Source of the DNA: Pseudarthrobacter oxydans
Lineage (GTDB): Bacteria; Actinomycetota; Actinomycetes; Actinomycetales; Micrococcaceae
Direction: 5' to 3'
NCBI RefSeq assembly: GCF_013314975.1
Contig: NZ_JABTYH010000017.1
Coordinates: 1-64,000 of the forward strand
Length of the DNA: 64,000 bases
Shown here in pieces: positions 17,203 through 27,006 of the stretch. The position numbers were made by a program, and so were the translations under genes. Every line of letters starts with the position of its first letter. Within the stretch, counting starts at the first letter, position 1. The notes beneath the pieces are model-generated. The model was given only the letters and a program-made list of their open reading frames with translations, made no database searches and was not told the origin of the DNA.

Positions 17203-17559
17203 TCAGTTTTCTGACCCGCTTTCAGGTTGGACGATTGGTGTTGCAGTTGCCGGAACGCGTGCAACGCTCGGACCTGACGTGATCCGGCGTTCGACGGCGG
17301 CGGTACCGGTCGCTCCCCGCAGGGCACGTCCGAATGCTCGCCGCTTCAACGCCAGAGCCAGGCACGATTCGCTGGGATGCAGCCATGCACCCCGGCCAGC
17401 CATCCGGCGTCGTTCATCCACCAGGACAGCGTTTGATCCGCTGCCTTCGGCGACGAGCCGGAGTAACTCATTCCGCGCACCCTTCTTCCGGCATCCGATG
17501 CAGGTACGCTCCGGCTGATTCCCGCTTGCTACTGGCACGGTCATCTTCCTGACGTTCAT
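17203..17559 (-). CDS. YlxR family protein (DUF448)
   Basis: Small basic protein of 118 aa with the family signature PERTCIGCRKKGARNELLRL near residues 16-35 and GRGAWLHPSESC downstream. YlxR proteins lie between nusA and infB across bacteria and have been reported as nucleoid-associated or RNase P-modulating; the cellular role here is not shown by sequence. The C-terminal 30 residues are unrelated to the core. ATG 17559 is used; an ATG five codons in is also possible. Confidence 0.9.
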   Translation of the reverse strand: MNVRKMTVPVASGNQPERTCIGCRKKGARNELLRLVAEGSGSNAVLVDERRRMAGRGAWLHPSESCLALALKRRAFGRALRGATGTAAVERRITSGPSVARVPATATPIVQPESGSEN

Positions 17560-17724
17560 ATCTGCTGGCCTCGGACGGCCTTCCTCCGGTGTGAACGGAA
17601 TGGGGCACGCCCAGGGCGCACGGCTGCCGGCCGTTAGGCGCGGTCTTTACTATTCTAGCCCCTCCCGGCCTGTCTGCCCGAAACTGCGCGTGCGATTCGA
17701 GGACGGGAGGGCGTCGAAATCTGT

Positions 17725-18705
17725 TCAGTTATCGCGGGCAGCCGCGGCGTCGGACACGATGTCGATCCGCCAGCCGGTCAGCTTGGCCGCCAGCCGGGCG
17801 TTCTGGCCCTCTTTGCCGATGGCCAGGGACAGCTGGTAGTCCGGGACCACCACGCGCGCCGAACGCGTGGCTTCATCCGTGATGGTGACCGAATTCACGC
17901 GCGACGGCGAAAGGGCGCTGGCGATGAAGGTAGCCGGATTCTCGCTGAAGTCGACGATGTCGATCTTTTCGTCGTTCAGTTCGGTCATCACGGCGCGGAC
18001 CCGGGATCCCATTTCGCCGATGCAGGCACCCTTGGCGTTGATGCCGGGAACGTTTGCCTTGACGGCAATCTTGGTGCGGTGGCCGGCTTCGCGGGCCAGG
18101 GCAACGATCTCGACCGAGCGGTCCGCAATTTCGGGCACTTCGAGTTCGAAGAGCTTGCGGACGAGGCCCGGGTGGGACCGGGACAGGGTGACGGACGGGC
18201 CCTTGGAGCCGCGGTGGACGTCGATAACCAACGCACGCAGCCGGTTGCCGTGGATGTACTTTTCCCCGGGAACCTGCTCCGGCGGCGGCAGCAGCGCCTC
18301 CACGGAACCCAGGTTGACCTGGATCATGTGCGGGTTGTTGCCCTGCTGGATGGTGCCGGAGACCAGTTCGCCCTCACGGCCTTTGAACTCGCCCAGGACG
18401 TTGTCGTCCTCAACGTCGCGCAGGCGCTGAAGGATGATCTGGCGTGCGGTGCTGGCAGCGATCCGGCCGAAGCCTTCGGGAGTGTGCTCGAACTCGCCGA
18501 TGGGGGCGCCGTCGTCGTCAATCTCCACAGCCCAGATGGTCACATGGCCGCTCTTGCGGTCCAGCTCGGCACGGGCCTTTTCGAAGGCGCCGGGCGACTT
18601 GTGGTACGCCACCAGGAGCGCCTGCTCAATGGTGGGGATCAGGAGGTCCAGCGGGATTTCACGCTCACGCTCCAGAAGTCTCAGTGCGCTCATGTCAATA
18701 TCCAT
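17725..18705 (-). CDS. nusA: Transcription termination/antitermination factor NusA
   Basis: RNA polymerase-binding factor controlling pausing, termination and antitermination. The 326-aa product has the N-terminal domain ([18 protein letters not shown]), an S1 domain ([22 protein letters not shown]), and two KH domains containing [12 protein letters not shown] and [19 protein letters not shown]. It ends there, without the C-terminal acidic repeats of E. coli NusA, which is normal for actinobacteria. ATG 18703-18705 overlaps the rimP stop by one base (TGATG), so the genes are coupled. Confidence 0.97.
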   Translation of the reverse strand: MDIDMSALRLLEREREIPLDLLIPTIEQALLVAYHKSPGAFEKARAELDRKSGHVTIWAVEIDDDGAPIGEFEHTPEGFGRIAASTARQIILQRLRDVEDDNVLGEFKGREGELVSGTIQQGNNPHMIQVNLGSVEALLPPPEQVPGEKYIHGNRLRALVIDVHRGSKGPSVTLSRSHPGLVRKLFELEVPEIADRSVEIVALAREAGHRTKIAVKANVPGINAKGACIGEMGSRVRAVMTELNDEKIDIVDFSENPATFIASALSPSRVNSVTITDEATRSARVVVPDYQLSLAIGKEGQNARLAAKLTGWRIDIVSDAAAARDN

Positions 18706-19319
18706 CAGGCCTCCTCAGAAGGTCCATTGTGTCCAGGTTCCAGACCATCCCCATTGAGGTGGCTGAATTCGATCTCGACTTTTCCGTTGCGGATCCTGTC
18801 GAAAGGAAGTTTTATGGGGTCGCCTTGTTTGGGCTTCATGCCCTTTTTCACGGCGATCTCCGGCACGATGGTGACTCCGTCACCGTCCACCGACGTGATC
18901 CGGCCCATGACGTTCTCGCCCTGGACAACGTTGATCCTGGCCATGCGGCCCTTGGCCCGGTGCCAGTGCCGCGGTTCCGTCAGCGGGCGCCCGACGCCGG
19001 GAGAGGACACCTCAAGGTCATAGGGCCGGCCGTCGTCTCCGGGATCGTTGTCCAGGACGTCGGAGAGGATTTTTGAGATGTCGGCGATGACGTCAAGGCT
19101 GACGCCGCCGGTTTCCTCCTGCGGAAGGTCCACCACGACGTGGACTACCCGGTGGGAACCGGCCACGATGGCCACGTCTTCCAGGTAAAGGCGGTTGGCC
19201 TGGACCGCGGGTTCAAGGAGTGCGCGGAGCCGGTCAGCTTCCGGGTTGTGTGCGGGGGCGGCTTCAGCCTTACCCGTTCCGGTTTGGTCTGATGAAGCCG
19301 TGGCTTCTGCGTTGCTCAC
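18705..19319 (-). CDS. rimP: Ribosome maturation factor RimP
   Basis: 30S assembly factor of 204 aa, somewhat longer than average because of an N-terminal Ala-rich extension (about 25 aa) and a C-terminal tail. The core shows [25 protein letters not shown] and the [14 protein letters not shown] motif, followed by the Sm-like domain ([14 protein letters not shown]). GTG 19317-19319 is the first start after the divergent promoter region. First gene of the rimP-nusA-ylxR-infB-rbfA cluster. Confidence 0.95.
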   Translation of the reverse strand: MSNAEATASSDQTGTGKAEAAPAHNPEADRLRALLEPAVQANRLYLEDVAIVAGSHRVVHVVVDLPQEETGGVSLDVIADISKILSDVLDNDPGDDGRPYDLEVSSPGVGRPLTEPRHWHRAKGRMARINVVQGENVMGRITSVDGDGVTIVPEIAVKKGMKPKQGDPIKLPFDRIRNGKVEIEFSHLNGDGLEPGHNGPSEEA

Positions 19320-19425
19320 GATGCCGCGCCGCCTCCCTTATAGATGATGTTGTGTGTACTAGCGTAGCTATTTTACCGGTCCGGTGGGGCGGAGATCCCC
19401 CGGCGTCGTGACACCATGGTCTGTT

Positions 19426-20586
19426 GTGAAAGAAGACGATCCGGAAAACCGCCCAAAGCTGCGCTATTTCCGGTACGCCGTTATTTCCTTCACAGCCCTG
19501 GTTGTGCTCAGCCTGGGCTTCTCGCTGATTCCCGCTGATCCGCCGGCGCCCGCGGATCCCCCGTTCTCCGAGCAGGCCAGGGCGGCCGCCCTGCAGGATT
19601 CGCTGGATCTGCGTGCTGCGGCCGGGCGGCTTTCAGCCAGCGCGGCAGCAGGCGGCGGCGCAGGCCCGGCCGCCGCGGACAAGACTGTGACATTGCTGAC
19701 CCTGCAGGCCCGCGCCCTCCTTTCGCCGGCAGATCCTTCCGCCGCGGAGGATGACCCGGCGTCTGCCACTACCCTGCCGTCCGGCCAGTCCGGTCCGGCC
19801 GCCGGGGCGGCAACGACGGCGGAGCCCACGCTCGCAGGGCTGGCTTCCGCGCTCTCGGCCAGTGGTGTCCAGCGCCTGACCGATGCGGCAACGGCCGACG
19901 GCGGGATGGCACGGCTGCTGGCCGGTGCCGGCACCGCCCAGCTGCTCGCGGCGGAGGACCTTGCCGCCGCCGCGGGCGTCCCCGCGGAAACGCTTCCCCA
20001 TGCCGGTGCGGCAGTTTCTCCGGCCGCGGGCGCGCCGGCGAGCGATTCTACGGCGTCAGCCTGTCCGTCAATCCTTCCGGCACCCGCTGCCGCAGGGCAG
20101 GAACCATCTGCCGCGGGCATGTCTGCTGTACTGGGCAGTGCGTTGTCCGCAGCTGTGGCGGCCGAGCAGCAGGGCCTCTACGCCTACCAGGCTGCACTCC
20201 CACGCCTTGGCGCTGGCGATGCTCCGGCAGCGGAGGCCTTCCTGGGGCAGCACCGGGAACTCGCTGCCCAGGCCGCGGCGCACACCCGTGCCGCCTGCAG
20301 CGCCCCGCCCGCGCAGCCGCCGGGCTTCGTGCTGGACCCGGGCTTCCTCGCGAACCCCCGCGACGGACTGGCCCGCCTGGAAGTTGCGTCGCTGTCCGCC
20401 TACGGGGATGTCATTGCGCAGGCAGACGGCGGTCTGCGGAGCTGGGCGATCGCCGCCCTGCAGTCCGCCGCGCGGCGCGCTGCCCACTGGGACGGCGGTG
20501 TAGGGCCGGTTCCCGGCCTCCCGCTCGACGAGGACCGGCTTCCGGAGCTTCCGGCCAGCCCTGCTCCCGCATCCACCGGAACGTGA
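19426..20586 (+). CDS. Membrane-anchored protein with C-terminal ferritin-like DUF4439 domain
   Basis: The 386-aa product has one N-terminal membrane segment (about residues 14-36), a long Ala/Pro-rich region without motifs, and a C-terminal all-helical region (VLGSALSAAVAAEQQGLYAY ... AAQAAAHTRAAC ... ALQSAARRAAHW) that matches the DUF4439 ferritin-like family. Family function is not established; the conserved Glu and His residues suggest a diiron-type four-helix fold. GTG 19426 gives a natural N-terminus; GTG 19384 and 19408 are alternatives. A VIT-type metal transporter follows on the same strand. Confidence 0.78.
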   Translation: MKEDDPENRPKLRYFRYAVISFTALVVLSLGFSLIPADPPAPADPPFSEQARAAALQDSLDLRAAAGRLSASAAAGGGAGPAAADKTVTLLTLQARALLSPADPSAAEDDPASATTLPSGQSGPAAGAATTAEPTLAGLASALSASGVQRLTDAATADGGMARLLAGAGTAQLLAAEDLAAAAGVPAETLPHAGAAVSPAAGAPASDSTASACPSILPAPAAAGQEPSAAGMSAVLGSALSAAVAAEQQGLYAYQAALPRLGAGDAPAAEAFLGQHRELAAQAAAHTRAACSAPPAQPPGFVLDPGFLANPRDGLARLEVASLSAYGDVIAQADGGLRSWAIAALQSAARRAAHWDGGVGPVPGLPLDEDRLPELPASPAPASTGT

Positions 20587-20657
20587 ACTCCCGTGGGCCA
20601 TGGCGGCGGCCTGCCGAGGGGGTGGCCCCGGCGGGGTTCTGATGGTTTGCTGAAGGC

Positions 20658-21425
20658 ATGGATGCACAGGACCCGTCCCAGCCTGCGGGCACGGACGCCG
20701 CGAGCCCCGAACTCCGCCGCCATATGGAGACTGAACCGCATGGAACAGACATCGCCCAACGGCTGAACTGGCTCCGGGCGGGTGTCCTGGGCGCAAACGA
20801 CGGCATTGTCTCGGTCGCGGCGATCGTGGTGGGTGTGGCAGGAGCTACTTCCGAAACGGGTCCCATCCTCGCCGCCGGCGCCGCCGGGCTGGTGGGCGGA
20901 GCGGTGTCCATGGCACTCGGCGAGTACGTCTCCGTGAGCAGCCAAAGCGACAGCCAGCGGGCCCTGATCGAGAAGGAACGCCGGGAGCTGGCCGAGGAAC
21001 CGGAAGAGGAACTCGCCGAACTCACCGCCATCTACCAGGCCAAGGGCCTCAGCCCGGAAACGGCCGGGAAGGTCGCTGAGGAGCTCACAGCCCACGACGC
21101 CCTGGCGGCGCACCTTTCCGCCGAACTCAACATCGACGAGACGGACATCGTGAGTCCGTGGCACGCAGCCTTCGCCTCGGCCGTGGCTTTTGTCATCGGC
21201 GCCATACTGCCGATGCTGGCGATCCTTCTCCCCCCGCCCGGGATCCGGGTTCCCCTGACCTTCGCCGCTGTCCTGGTGGCACTGGCGCTGACAGGGACGC
21301 TGGGTGCCTGGATTGGCGGCGGGTCGAAAACCCGGGCAGCAGTCCGGGTGGTGGTGGGCGGCGCCCTGGCACTCGCTGCCACCTTCAGCATTGGCACCAT
21401 GCTCGGCGCCACGGGTGTCGTGTAG
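20658..21425 (+). CDS. VIT1/CCC1-family Fe2+/Mn2+ transporter
   Basis: Membrane transporter of 255 aa. The family motifs are clear: LRAGVLGANDGIVSVAAIVVG at the first membrane segment and GAVSMALGEYVSVSSQSD at the second, then a cytosolic acidic helix pair (KERRELAEEPEEELAEL) that in VIT1 proteins binds metal, and three C-terminal membrane segments. Members move Fe2+ or Mn2+ into vacuoles or, in bacteria, out of the cytoplasm. It lies 71 nt downstream of the ferritin-like gene on the same strand, which supports a shared role in iron or manganese handling. Confidence 0.9.
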   Translation: MDAQDPSQPAGTDAASPELRRHMETEPHGTDIAQRLNWLRAGVLGANDGIVSVAAIVVGVAGATSETGPILAAGAAGLVGGAVSMALGEYVSVSSQSDSQRALIEKERRELAEEPEEELAELTAIYQAKGLSPETAGKVAEELTAHDALAAHLSAELNIDETDIVSPWHAAFASAVAFVIGAILPMLAILLPPPGIRVPLTFAAVLVALALTGTLGAWIGGGSKTRAAVRVVVGGALALAATFSIGTMLGATGVV

Positions 21426-21478
21426 GGAACCTGCCGTCCGCTGATGCGTGCAGGCCACACGGCAGGGCCCGATGCACC

Positions 21479-21484
21479 TAGGCT
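21479..21484 (+). promoter_or_regulatory. -10 box (TAGGCT), probable leaderless promoter of the APH-like gene
   Basis: TAGGCT is followed by a 7-nt spacer and ATG 21492, with no Shine-Dalgarno sequence, so the transcript probably starts at the start codon. Confidence 0.45.
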
Positions 21485-21491
21485 GGGACTG

Positions 21492-22532
21492 ATGAGCCAG
21501 CCAACGGCAGTACCAGTCCCGCCGGACCTTTCCGTGCGCTACGCCCGCACCGCCGCCGGACGGGAGTGGCTCGCTTCCCTGCCCGGCGTCACTGCGGGCC
21601 TGCTGGAGCGGTGGCGGCTCGTGCCGGACCTCGCCCCTGGCTCACTGCCGTGGAACGGCCACGGCGCGGTAGTGGTACCGGTACGCCGGGAGGACGGCCG
21701 GCCCGCAGCCCTCAAGATCGCCTTCCCGCACGAGGAAGCGCGCGTTGAGCGGCATGCGCTGGCGTTATGGGGCGGGCACGGCGCCGTCGCACTGCTGGCG
21801 GCCGACGCCGGCACCTGTTCCATGCTCCTCGAAAGGCTGGACGCAGTGCGCTCCCTGGCTAGCGTCCCCATGGCTGACGCCGCGGCCGTGTGGGGCGGGC
21901 TTGTGCGGCAGTTGAGCCTTGTTCCGGACGACCGGCCGCAGTGGCGGGAATTCGAGCACATTGCCGCTCGCGCCGAACAGTGGAGCGACGACCTCCCCGC
22001 GGACTGGGAACAGCTCGGCCGCCCCTTTCCACGGTGGCTGCTGGAAGCGGCGCTTGAGGTGTGCCAGACGCGGGGCGCGGTGGGGCGTCGCTCGGGGCGG
22101 GACGTTCTGGTCCACACGGACCTGCACTTCCTCAACATCCTGGCCAGGCCGGATGGTGAAGCAACGGCTGGGAGGCCAATGGCTGAAGCCTTCGCCGCCA
22201 TCGATCCGCAGCCCATGGTCGGCGAAGCGGAGTTCGGCCTGGCGCCGCTGTTGTGGAACCGGCTGCAGGAGCTGCCGCTGAACCAGCCTGAATCCGGCCT
22301 GCGGCAGCGCTGCGCGGACTTCAGCGCCGCTGCCGGGCTTGACCCTGACGCCGCGCGGGAGTGGGCCCTTGCCAGGGAGGTGGCAAACGCGCTGGGGTAC
22401 GTCGGGCAGCCAGGCCACCGCGGCGACCTGGCGCGGTCACTCTGGGTTGCCAGCACCCTCGCCGGCCGCACCCTGGAGGGACTGCCGCCTGCCCATGCAC
22501 TGCCGGAGCCCGGCCAGATGCCCGGCACGTAA
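21492..22532 (+). CDS. Aminoglycoside/hydroxyurea-type phosphotransferase (APH(6)-like)
   Basis: Kinase-fold protein of 346 aa resembling streptomycin 6-phosphotransferases and the related hydroxyurea phosphotransferases. It has an N-terminal lobe with AALKIAFPHEEARVE (the ATP-binding lysine), a catalytic loop VHTDLHFLNIL (the usual HGDLHHGNI with G changed to T) and the metal-binding AAIDPQPMVGEAEF (usual IDPKGLIGE). Chromosomal actinobacterial copies are often intrinsic and need not confer resistance; the substrate is unknown. ATG 21492 has a leaderless-type promoter. It is convergent with the decarboxylase gene. Confidence 0.8.
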   Translation: MSQPTAVPVPPDLSVRYARTAAGREWLASLPGVTAGLLERWRLVPDLAPGSLPWNGHGAVVVPVRREDGRPAALKIAFPHEEARVERHALALWGGHGAVALLAADAGTCSMLLERLDAVRSLASVPMADAAAVWGGLVRQLSLVPDDRPQWREFEHIAARAEQWSDDLPADWEQLGRPFPRWLLEAALEVCQTRGAVGRRSGRDVLVHTDLHFLNILARPDGEATAGRPMAEAFAAIDPQPMVGEAEFGLAPLLWNRLQELPLNQPESGLRQRCADFSAAAGLDPDAAREWALAREVANALGYVGQPGHRGDLARSLWVASTLAGRTLEGLPPAHALPEPGQMPGT

Positions 22533-22588
22533 TACCCAACCGGGCACGGCTTTCTCCTGCACACCGGGCGGTGGGCACTATGCAGCGG

Positions 22589-23980
22589 TCAGCCGCCGCG
22601 CACGGCGGAGAACGCGGCTTTGACCGCGTCCACGGCAGTCCGGACCTCGTCTTCCGAGGTATGCCAGTTGCTGACCGAGACGCGCAGGATGTCCCGGTCC
22701 CGCCAGCGGGAGCCGGACATCCACACCCTGCCATCGGCGATGATCCGCGCGGTCACTGCGCGGGTGGTCGCGTCGTCGCCGAATGCCAGGCACACCTGGG
22801 TATAGCCGACGTCGTTCAGTACCTCCACGCCCTCTTCCCCGGCGAGGCCTGCTGCGATGTCCGCGGCAGCCGCAGCCAGCCCCCGCACCTGTGCTGCGAC
22901 GCCGTCGCTGCCGAGGCTCTTCAGCGCCGCCCAGACGGGAACGCCGCGTGCGCGCCGCGACAGTTCGGGGACCTTCTCGAACGGATCGCCGGGCCCTTCG
23001 GCGTCGTGCACCAGGTAACTGGCGTGCAGGCCCATGGCCGAACGGAGGGCTGAAGCGTCCCTGACGATGGCTATGCCGCAGTCGTAAGGCACGTTGAGCG
23101 TCTTGTGGGCATCGGTGCCCCACGAATCAGCCTCCTCGTAACCGCGGGTCAGGCTCCGCAGCTCGGGCGCTGCCGCTGCCCACAGGCCGAACGCGCCGTC
23201 GATGTGCACCCATGCGCCATGCTTCCGGGCAACACGGATCGCTTCGGGGAAGGGATCAAAGGCGCCCGAATGGAGGTTTCCCGCCTGCAGGCAGACCAAT
23301 GCGGGGCCCGACCCTTCAGCCAGTAGCGCGTCCAAAGCTCCCGGGATCAACCGTCCCTGGCTGTCGGCATCCACTACCGCGGGCTTGCCCAGGCCCAGGT
23401 AGCGGAGGCCGAGGTCCACGGTGTCATGCCGTTCCCGCCCCACCAGACAGCGGATCCGCGGAGCGCCAAACAGCCCGTCGCGGTCCAGGTCCCAGCCGGC
23501 GTCCGCAAGCAACCGCCACCGTGCGGCGGCCATGCCCGTGAAGTTGGCCATGGTGGCACCGGTAACAAAGCCCACGTCGGCACCGGACGGGAGCCCCAGC
23601 AACTCCAGGAGCCAGTGGCCTGCGCTCTCCTCGATCGCTGCCATGGCCGGGGTGGCATACCGGAGCCCGGCGTTCTGGTCCCAGGCGCTGACCAGCCAGT
23701 CCGAAGCGAGGGCGGCAGGCAGGGTCCCGCCGATCACCCAGCCGAAGAACCGGCCGGAGGGCATGGCCATCAGACCCGGTTCCGCCGTCCTTGCCAGGAG
23801 GTCCACCACATCCTCGGCGGGCATGCCGCCCCGGGGCATCGGCCCGCCGAAGGAATCCGTGAGGTCGTGGGCTGCCGCCGCCGGTCCCACCCGCCGGCCG
23901 GGAAGGCTTCGCAGCCAGGCGGTGGAGTGCCGTACCGCCGCCGCCAGGGCACGGACGTAGTCGTCGTCGCCGTGTGACAT
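22589..23980 (-). CDS. PLP-dependent group II-type decarboxylase / aminotransferase
   Basis: Fold type I PLP enzyme of 463 aa in the aromatic-amino-acid/glutamate decarboxylase superfamily. Visible are the GRFFGWVIGG and DQNAGLRYATPAMAAIEE segments, the GATMANFTGMAAAR phosphate-binding loop, D261 in VHIDGAFGLWAA and the Schiff-base lysine K293 in WGTDAHKTLNVPYD. The substrate is not predictable; an aromatic or acidic amino acid is likely. A TAGCAT box 6 nt before the ATG suggests a leaderless transcript. Monocistronic between a convergent kinase gene and the proS unit. Confidence 0.85.
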   Translation of the reverse strand: MSHGDDDYVRALAAAVRHSTAWLRSLPGRRVGPAAAAHDLTDSFGGPMPRGGMPAEDVVDLLARTAEPGLMAMPSGRFFGWVIGGTLPAALASDWLVSAWDQNAGLRYATPAMAAIEESAGHWLLELLGLPSGADVGFVTGATMANFTGMAAARWRLLADAGWDLDRDGLFGAPRIRCLVGRERHDTVDLGLRYLGLGKPAVVDADSQGRLIPGALDALLAEGSGPALVCLQAGNLHSGAFDPFPEAIRVARKHGAWVHIDGAFGLWAAAAPELRSLTRGYEEADSWGTDAHKTLNVPYDCGIAIVRDASALRSAMGLHASYLVHDAEGPGDPFEKVPELSRRARGVPVWAALKSLGSDGVAAQVRGLAAAAADIAAGLAGEEGVEVLNDVGYTQVCLAFGDDATTRAVTARIIADGRVWMSGSRWRDRDILRVSVSNWHTSEDEVRTAVDAVKAAFSAVRGG

Positions 23981-23986
23981 ACCTGC

Positions 23987-23992
23987 ATGCTA
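23987..23992 (-). promoter_or_regulatory. -10 box (TAGCAT), probable leaderless promoter of the decarboxylase gene
   Basis: On the minus strand TAGCAT is followed by GCAGGT and the ATG at 23980, the same 6-nt geometry seen at several other genes here. Confidence 0.45.
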
Positions 23993-24035
23993 CGCCCCAC
24001 TGCCAGCGCCCACGAGGCCCTGGTGACGGGCAATA

Positions 24036-24830
24036 TCAGGCGAAGTTTTCCTGCCAGACGTCGTAGCCGAGCTTAATGATCAATGCCGACACCACCAGCA
24101 GGAAGACCACCCTGACGAACCGGCTCCCTTGCTTCACGGCCGTCCTGGCGCCCAGGTAACCGCCGGCCATGTTCGCCGCCCCCAGCAGCAGGCCCACGCC
24201 CCACAGGATGGACCCGTGGGGCAGGAAAAACAGCAGTGCCCCCGCGTTGGTGGCCATGTTGACGATTTTTGCCTTGGCGCTGGCCTCAAGGAAGGCATAC
24301 CCCATGGCCGAGACCAGCGCGATGACCAGGAAAGAGCCCGTCCCCGGCCCGATGAGGCCGTCGTAGAAACCTATGACGGCTCCGATCAGGCAGGCCACCA
24401 CATAGTGCTTGTGGCCATCGTGGCGCAGCGCGGTGATGCCGCCGACGTCCGGTTTCAGGGCTGTGAAAAGCGCGACGGCGACCAGCGCCGTGACGATGAT
24501 GGGCTTGAACACGCTGGCGGGCAGGTTTGCCGCCAGGACGGCACCGCCAAAGCTGCCCGCCAGGGCAATTACCGCCATGGGCAGGGCCGTCTTCAGGTCG
24601 GGCCCAACCCGCCGGTAGTAGGTGGCGGCGCTCGTGGCGGTACCGAAGATGGACCCCATTTTGTTCGTGGCCAGCGCCTGGACGGGGGTGATCCCAGGGA
24701 CCAGCAGCAGGGCCGGGAGCTGGATCAGCCCGCCCCCGCCCACCACTGCGTCAACCCATCCGGCGGCAAAGCCGGCCAGCACGATCAAAAGGAGAGTTGC
24801 CAGCCCGAGGGATTCGAGTCCGAACTCCAC
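24036..24830 (-). CDS. TauE/SafE (TSUP) family membrane transporter
   Basis: Integral membrane protein of 264 aa with about eight hydrophobic segments and the family motifs GFAAGWVDAVVGGGGLIQLPALL near the N-terminus and FYDGLIGPGTGSFLVIAL in the second half. TSUP proteins export sulfite, sulfoacetate or other organosulfur or C2 anions; the substrate here is unknown. GTG 24828-24830 lies 7 nt after the proS stop, so it is probably co-transcribed with proS. A second, shorter TSUP protein is encoded at 35.2-35.9 kb. Confidence 0.88.
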   Translation of the reverse strand: MEFGLESLGLATLLLIVLAGFAAGWVDAVVGGGGLIQLPALLLVPGITPVQALATNKMGSIFGTATSAATYYRRVGPDLKTALPMAVIALAGSFGGAVLAANLPASVFKPIIVTALVAVALFTALKPDVGGITALRHDGHKHYVVACLIGAVIGFYDGLIGPGTGSFLVIALVSAMGYAFLEASAKAKIVNMATNAGALLFFLPHGSILWGVGLLLGAANMAGGYLGARTAVKQGSRFVRVVFLLVVSALIIKLGYDVWQENFA

Positions 24831-24837
24831 CGTTGCG

Positions 24838-26649
24838 TCAGTTGGTGCGGACAGCGTTGACTACGTAGTCAACAGCCTTGTCCACCGCCACGTTCTCGGC
24901 GTCGCCGCTGCGGCGGTCCTTGATCTCCACAACGCCGTCCACCAGGCCGCGTCCGACAGCCAGGATGGTGGGAACGCCCACCAGTTCCGCGTCCCCGAAC
25001 TTGACCCCGGGCGATACCTTGGGCCGGTCGTCGAGGAGGACGTCGAGCCCCGCTGCCTCAAGTTCGGCTGCGAGCCGCTCTGCGGTTGCGAAGATCTCCT
25101 CGCCCTTGCCCACCGCGACGACATGGACATCGGCCGGGGCAACAGCCCGCGGCCAGACGAGTCCCCTGGCGTCGTGGTTCGACTCGGCCAGTGCTGCAAC
25201 GGCCCGGGTGACACCGACACCGTAGGAGCCCATGGTGACGGTGACCTGCTTGCCGTTCTGGTCCAGGACCTTCAGTTCCAGGGCTTCTGCGTACTTGCGG
25301 CCGAGCTGGAAGATGTGCCCCATCTCGATGCCGCGGGCAGTCTCCAGCGGGCCGGAACCGTCCGGGGCGGGGTCGCCTTCGCGGACGTCGGTGCACTCGA
25401 TGACGCCGTCCCACGTGAAGTCGCGTCCGGCCACCAGGCCGTAGACGTGCTTGCCGGCCTCGTTGGCGCCGGTGATCCAGGAGGTGCCGCGGACCACGCG
25501 GGGGTCCACCAGGTACAGGAGCTTCGTTGCGCTTTCGGCGCCCAGCAGGGGCTCGTCAAGTGACAGGCCGGGACCAAGGTATCCCTTGACGATGAGCGGC
25601 TGCTTCTTGAGGTCGTCGTCGTTGGCCGCTTCCAGGCCGATCTCCCCGCCGATGGGCAGGAACGAGCCGATGTTTGCCTCAACGCGCTTCAGGTCCACGC
25701 CGCGGTCGCCCGGTACGCCGATGACTACCAGCTGGCGCTCTCCGGTGGGCAGGGTGACGGCGAGCACCACGTTCTTCAGCGTGTCGGCGGCAGTCCACGC
25801 GCCGCCGTCGGCCTCGCTGCGGTGCGCGATCTGGTTGGAGGCGGCCACCAGCGTGTCGATGGTGGGCGTGTCCGGGGTGTCGCGGACTTCGGCGGCGGGG
25901 GCCGCGCTGAAGTCGATGTCCGCCGGGACAACCGTGGTGACGGCCTCAACGTTGGCTGCGTAGCCGCCTGCGGAGCGCACGAACGTGTCCTCGCCGATGT
26001 CCGTCGGGTGCAGGAATTCCTCGCTCTTGGACCCGCCCATGGCACCGGCCGTCGCGGTAACGGGAATGACCTCCAGGCCCAGGCGCTCGAAGATGCGCAG
26101 GTAGGCACCGCGGTGGGCGGCGTAGCTGGCGTCCAGGCCGGCGTCGTCAACGTCGAACGAGTAGGAGTCCTTCATGATGAACTCGCGTCCGCGCAGGAGG
26201 CCCGCCCGGGGACGGGCCTCGTCACGGTACTTGTTCTGGATCTGGTAGAGGCTCAGCGGGAGGTCCTTGTAGGACGAGTACAGGTCCTTGACCAGCAGGG
26301 TGAACATTTCCTCGTGGGTGGGGGCCAGCAGGTAGTCGGCACCCTTGCGGTCCTGGAGCCGGAACAGTCCCTCGCCGTACTCGGTCCAGCGGTTGGTGGC
26401 CTCATACGGTTCGCGGGGCAGGAGGGCCGGGAAATGGACTTCCTGCGCCCCAATGCCGGCCATCTCCTCCCGGATGATGGCTTCCACTTTGCGGAGCACG
26501 CTCAATCCCAGCGGCAGCCAGGTGTAGATGCCCGGGGCGGCGCGGCGGATGTAGCCTGCGCGGACCAGGAGCCGGTGGCTTGCCACTTCGGCGTCGACGG
26601 GATCTTCACGCAGGGTGCGCAGGAACAGCTGGGACAGTCTTGTAACCAC
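24838..26649 (-). CDS. proS: Prolyl-tRNA synthetase (bacterial type)
   Basis: Class II aminoacyl-tRNA synthetase charging tRNA-Pro. The 603-aa product is the long bacterial form with the editing (INS) domain: motif 1 region [21 protein letters not shown], motif 2 [24 protein letters not shown], the editing domain at about 220-400, motif 3 [16 protein letters not shown], and the anticodon-binding domain. GTG 26647-26649 (family start [12 protein letters not shown]) is preferred to an ATG 17 codons upstream, whose extension is not family-like. The TSUP gene follows 7 nt after the stop. Confidence 0.96.
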   Translation of the reverse strand: MVTRLSQLFLRTLREDPVDAEVASHRLLVRAGYIRRAAPGIYTWLPLGLSVLRKVEAIIREEMAGIGAQEVHFPALLPREPYEATNRWTEYGEGLFRLQDRKGADYLLAPTHEEMFTLLVKDLYSSYKDLPLSLYQIQNKYRDEARPRAGLLRGREFIMKDSYSFDVDDAGLDASYAAHRGAYLRIFERLGLEVIPVTATAGAMGGSKSEEFLHPTDIGEDTFVRSAGGYAANVEAVTTVVPADIDFSAAPAAEVRDTPDTPTIDTLVAASNQIAHRSEADGGAWTAADTLKNVVLAVTLPTGERQLVVIGVPGDRGVDLKRVEANIGSFLPIGGEIGLEAANDDDLKKQPLIVKGYLGPGLSLDEPLLGAESATKLLYLVDPRVVRGTSWITGANEAGKHVYGLVAGRDFTWDGVIECTDVREGDPAPDGSGPLETARGIEMGHIFQLGRKYAEALELKVLDQNGKQVTVTMGSYGVGVTRAVAALAESNHDARGLVWPRAVAPADVHVVAVGKGEEIFATAERLAAELEAAGLDVLLDDRPKVSPGVKFGDAELVGVPTILAVGRGLVDGVVEIKDRRSGDAENVAVDKAVDYVVNAVRTN

Positions 26650-27006
26650 GGGTGGGTATCCGTTTCTGGGGAGGTGCTGGAGCAACAGCAGGCCGGGCAT
26701 TTCGTCTGGGTACTAATCTACCGGCTTGCGGGGGCCTTTCCGGCGGCCCGGTTGTGAGGGGCGCCGCCCGGCAGACAAAACACCCTGGAACGCAGTTGAG
26801 CCACGCCCGGACATGCAAAGCCCCTGGCCCCCCAAGAGGCTGGTCATCGCATCCGGGCGTGGCTCGACGCCGTTATCGCCCAAGTACTGGTGAGGACTGG
26901 TGAGACCGCCCACGCCACTCCAGCGCAGCTAGATCGAACCTATGTGATGCAGCGCACGATGACAAGTGCTTCCCATTTTCCTGCCATCAACGGACACCTC
27001 AATCGC
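26650..27006. other. 357-nt intergenic region with a long inverted repeat
   Basis: Lies between the GNAT gene stop and the proS start, both on the minus strand, so it should hold a terminator and the proS promoter. The main structure is a perfect 14-bp inverted repeat (26798-26811 with 26852-26865) whose 40-nt loop contains a second stem, 26819-26825 with 26835-26841, carrying one mismatch. The rest (26866-27006) shows no gene, tRNA or clear promoter. Confidence 0.7.

Noticed and set aside
15828..17282. 484-codon Pro/Gly-rich plus-strand frame that looks like a structural protein
   Set aside because: The Pro/Gly repeats are the complement of the IF-2 linker repeats; IF-2 is certain on the other strand.
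21492..22532. Acquired streptomycin-resistance gene
   Set aside because: No mobile element, and codon use looks like its neighbours; the catalytic loop is diverged (HTDLH), so an intrinsic APH-like kinase is the safer call.
26866..27006. Possible tRNA or small ORF in the proS upstream gap
   Set aside because: No cloverleaf arms or CCA-end pattern by eye, and short frames there lack a ribosome-binding site or family-like sequence.
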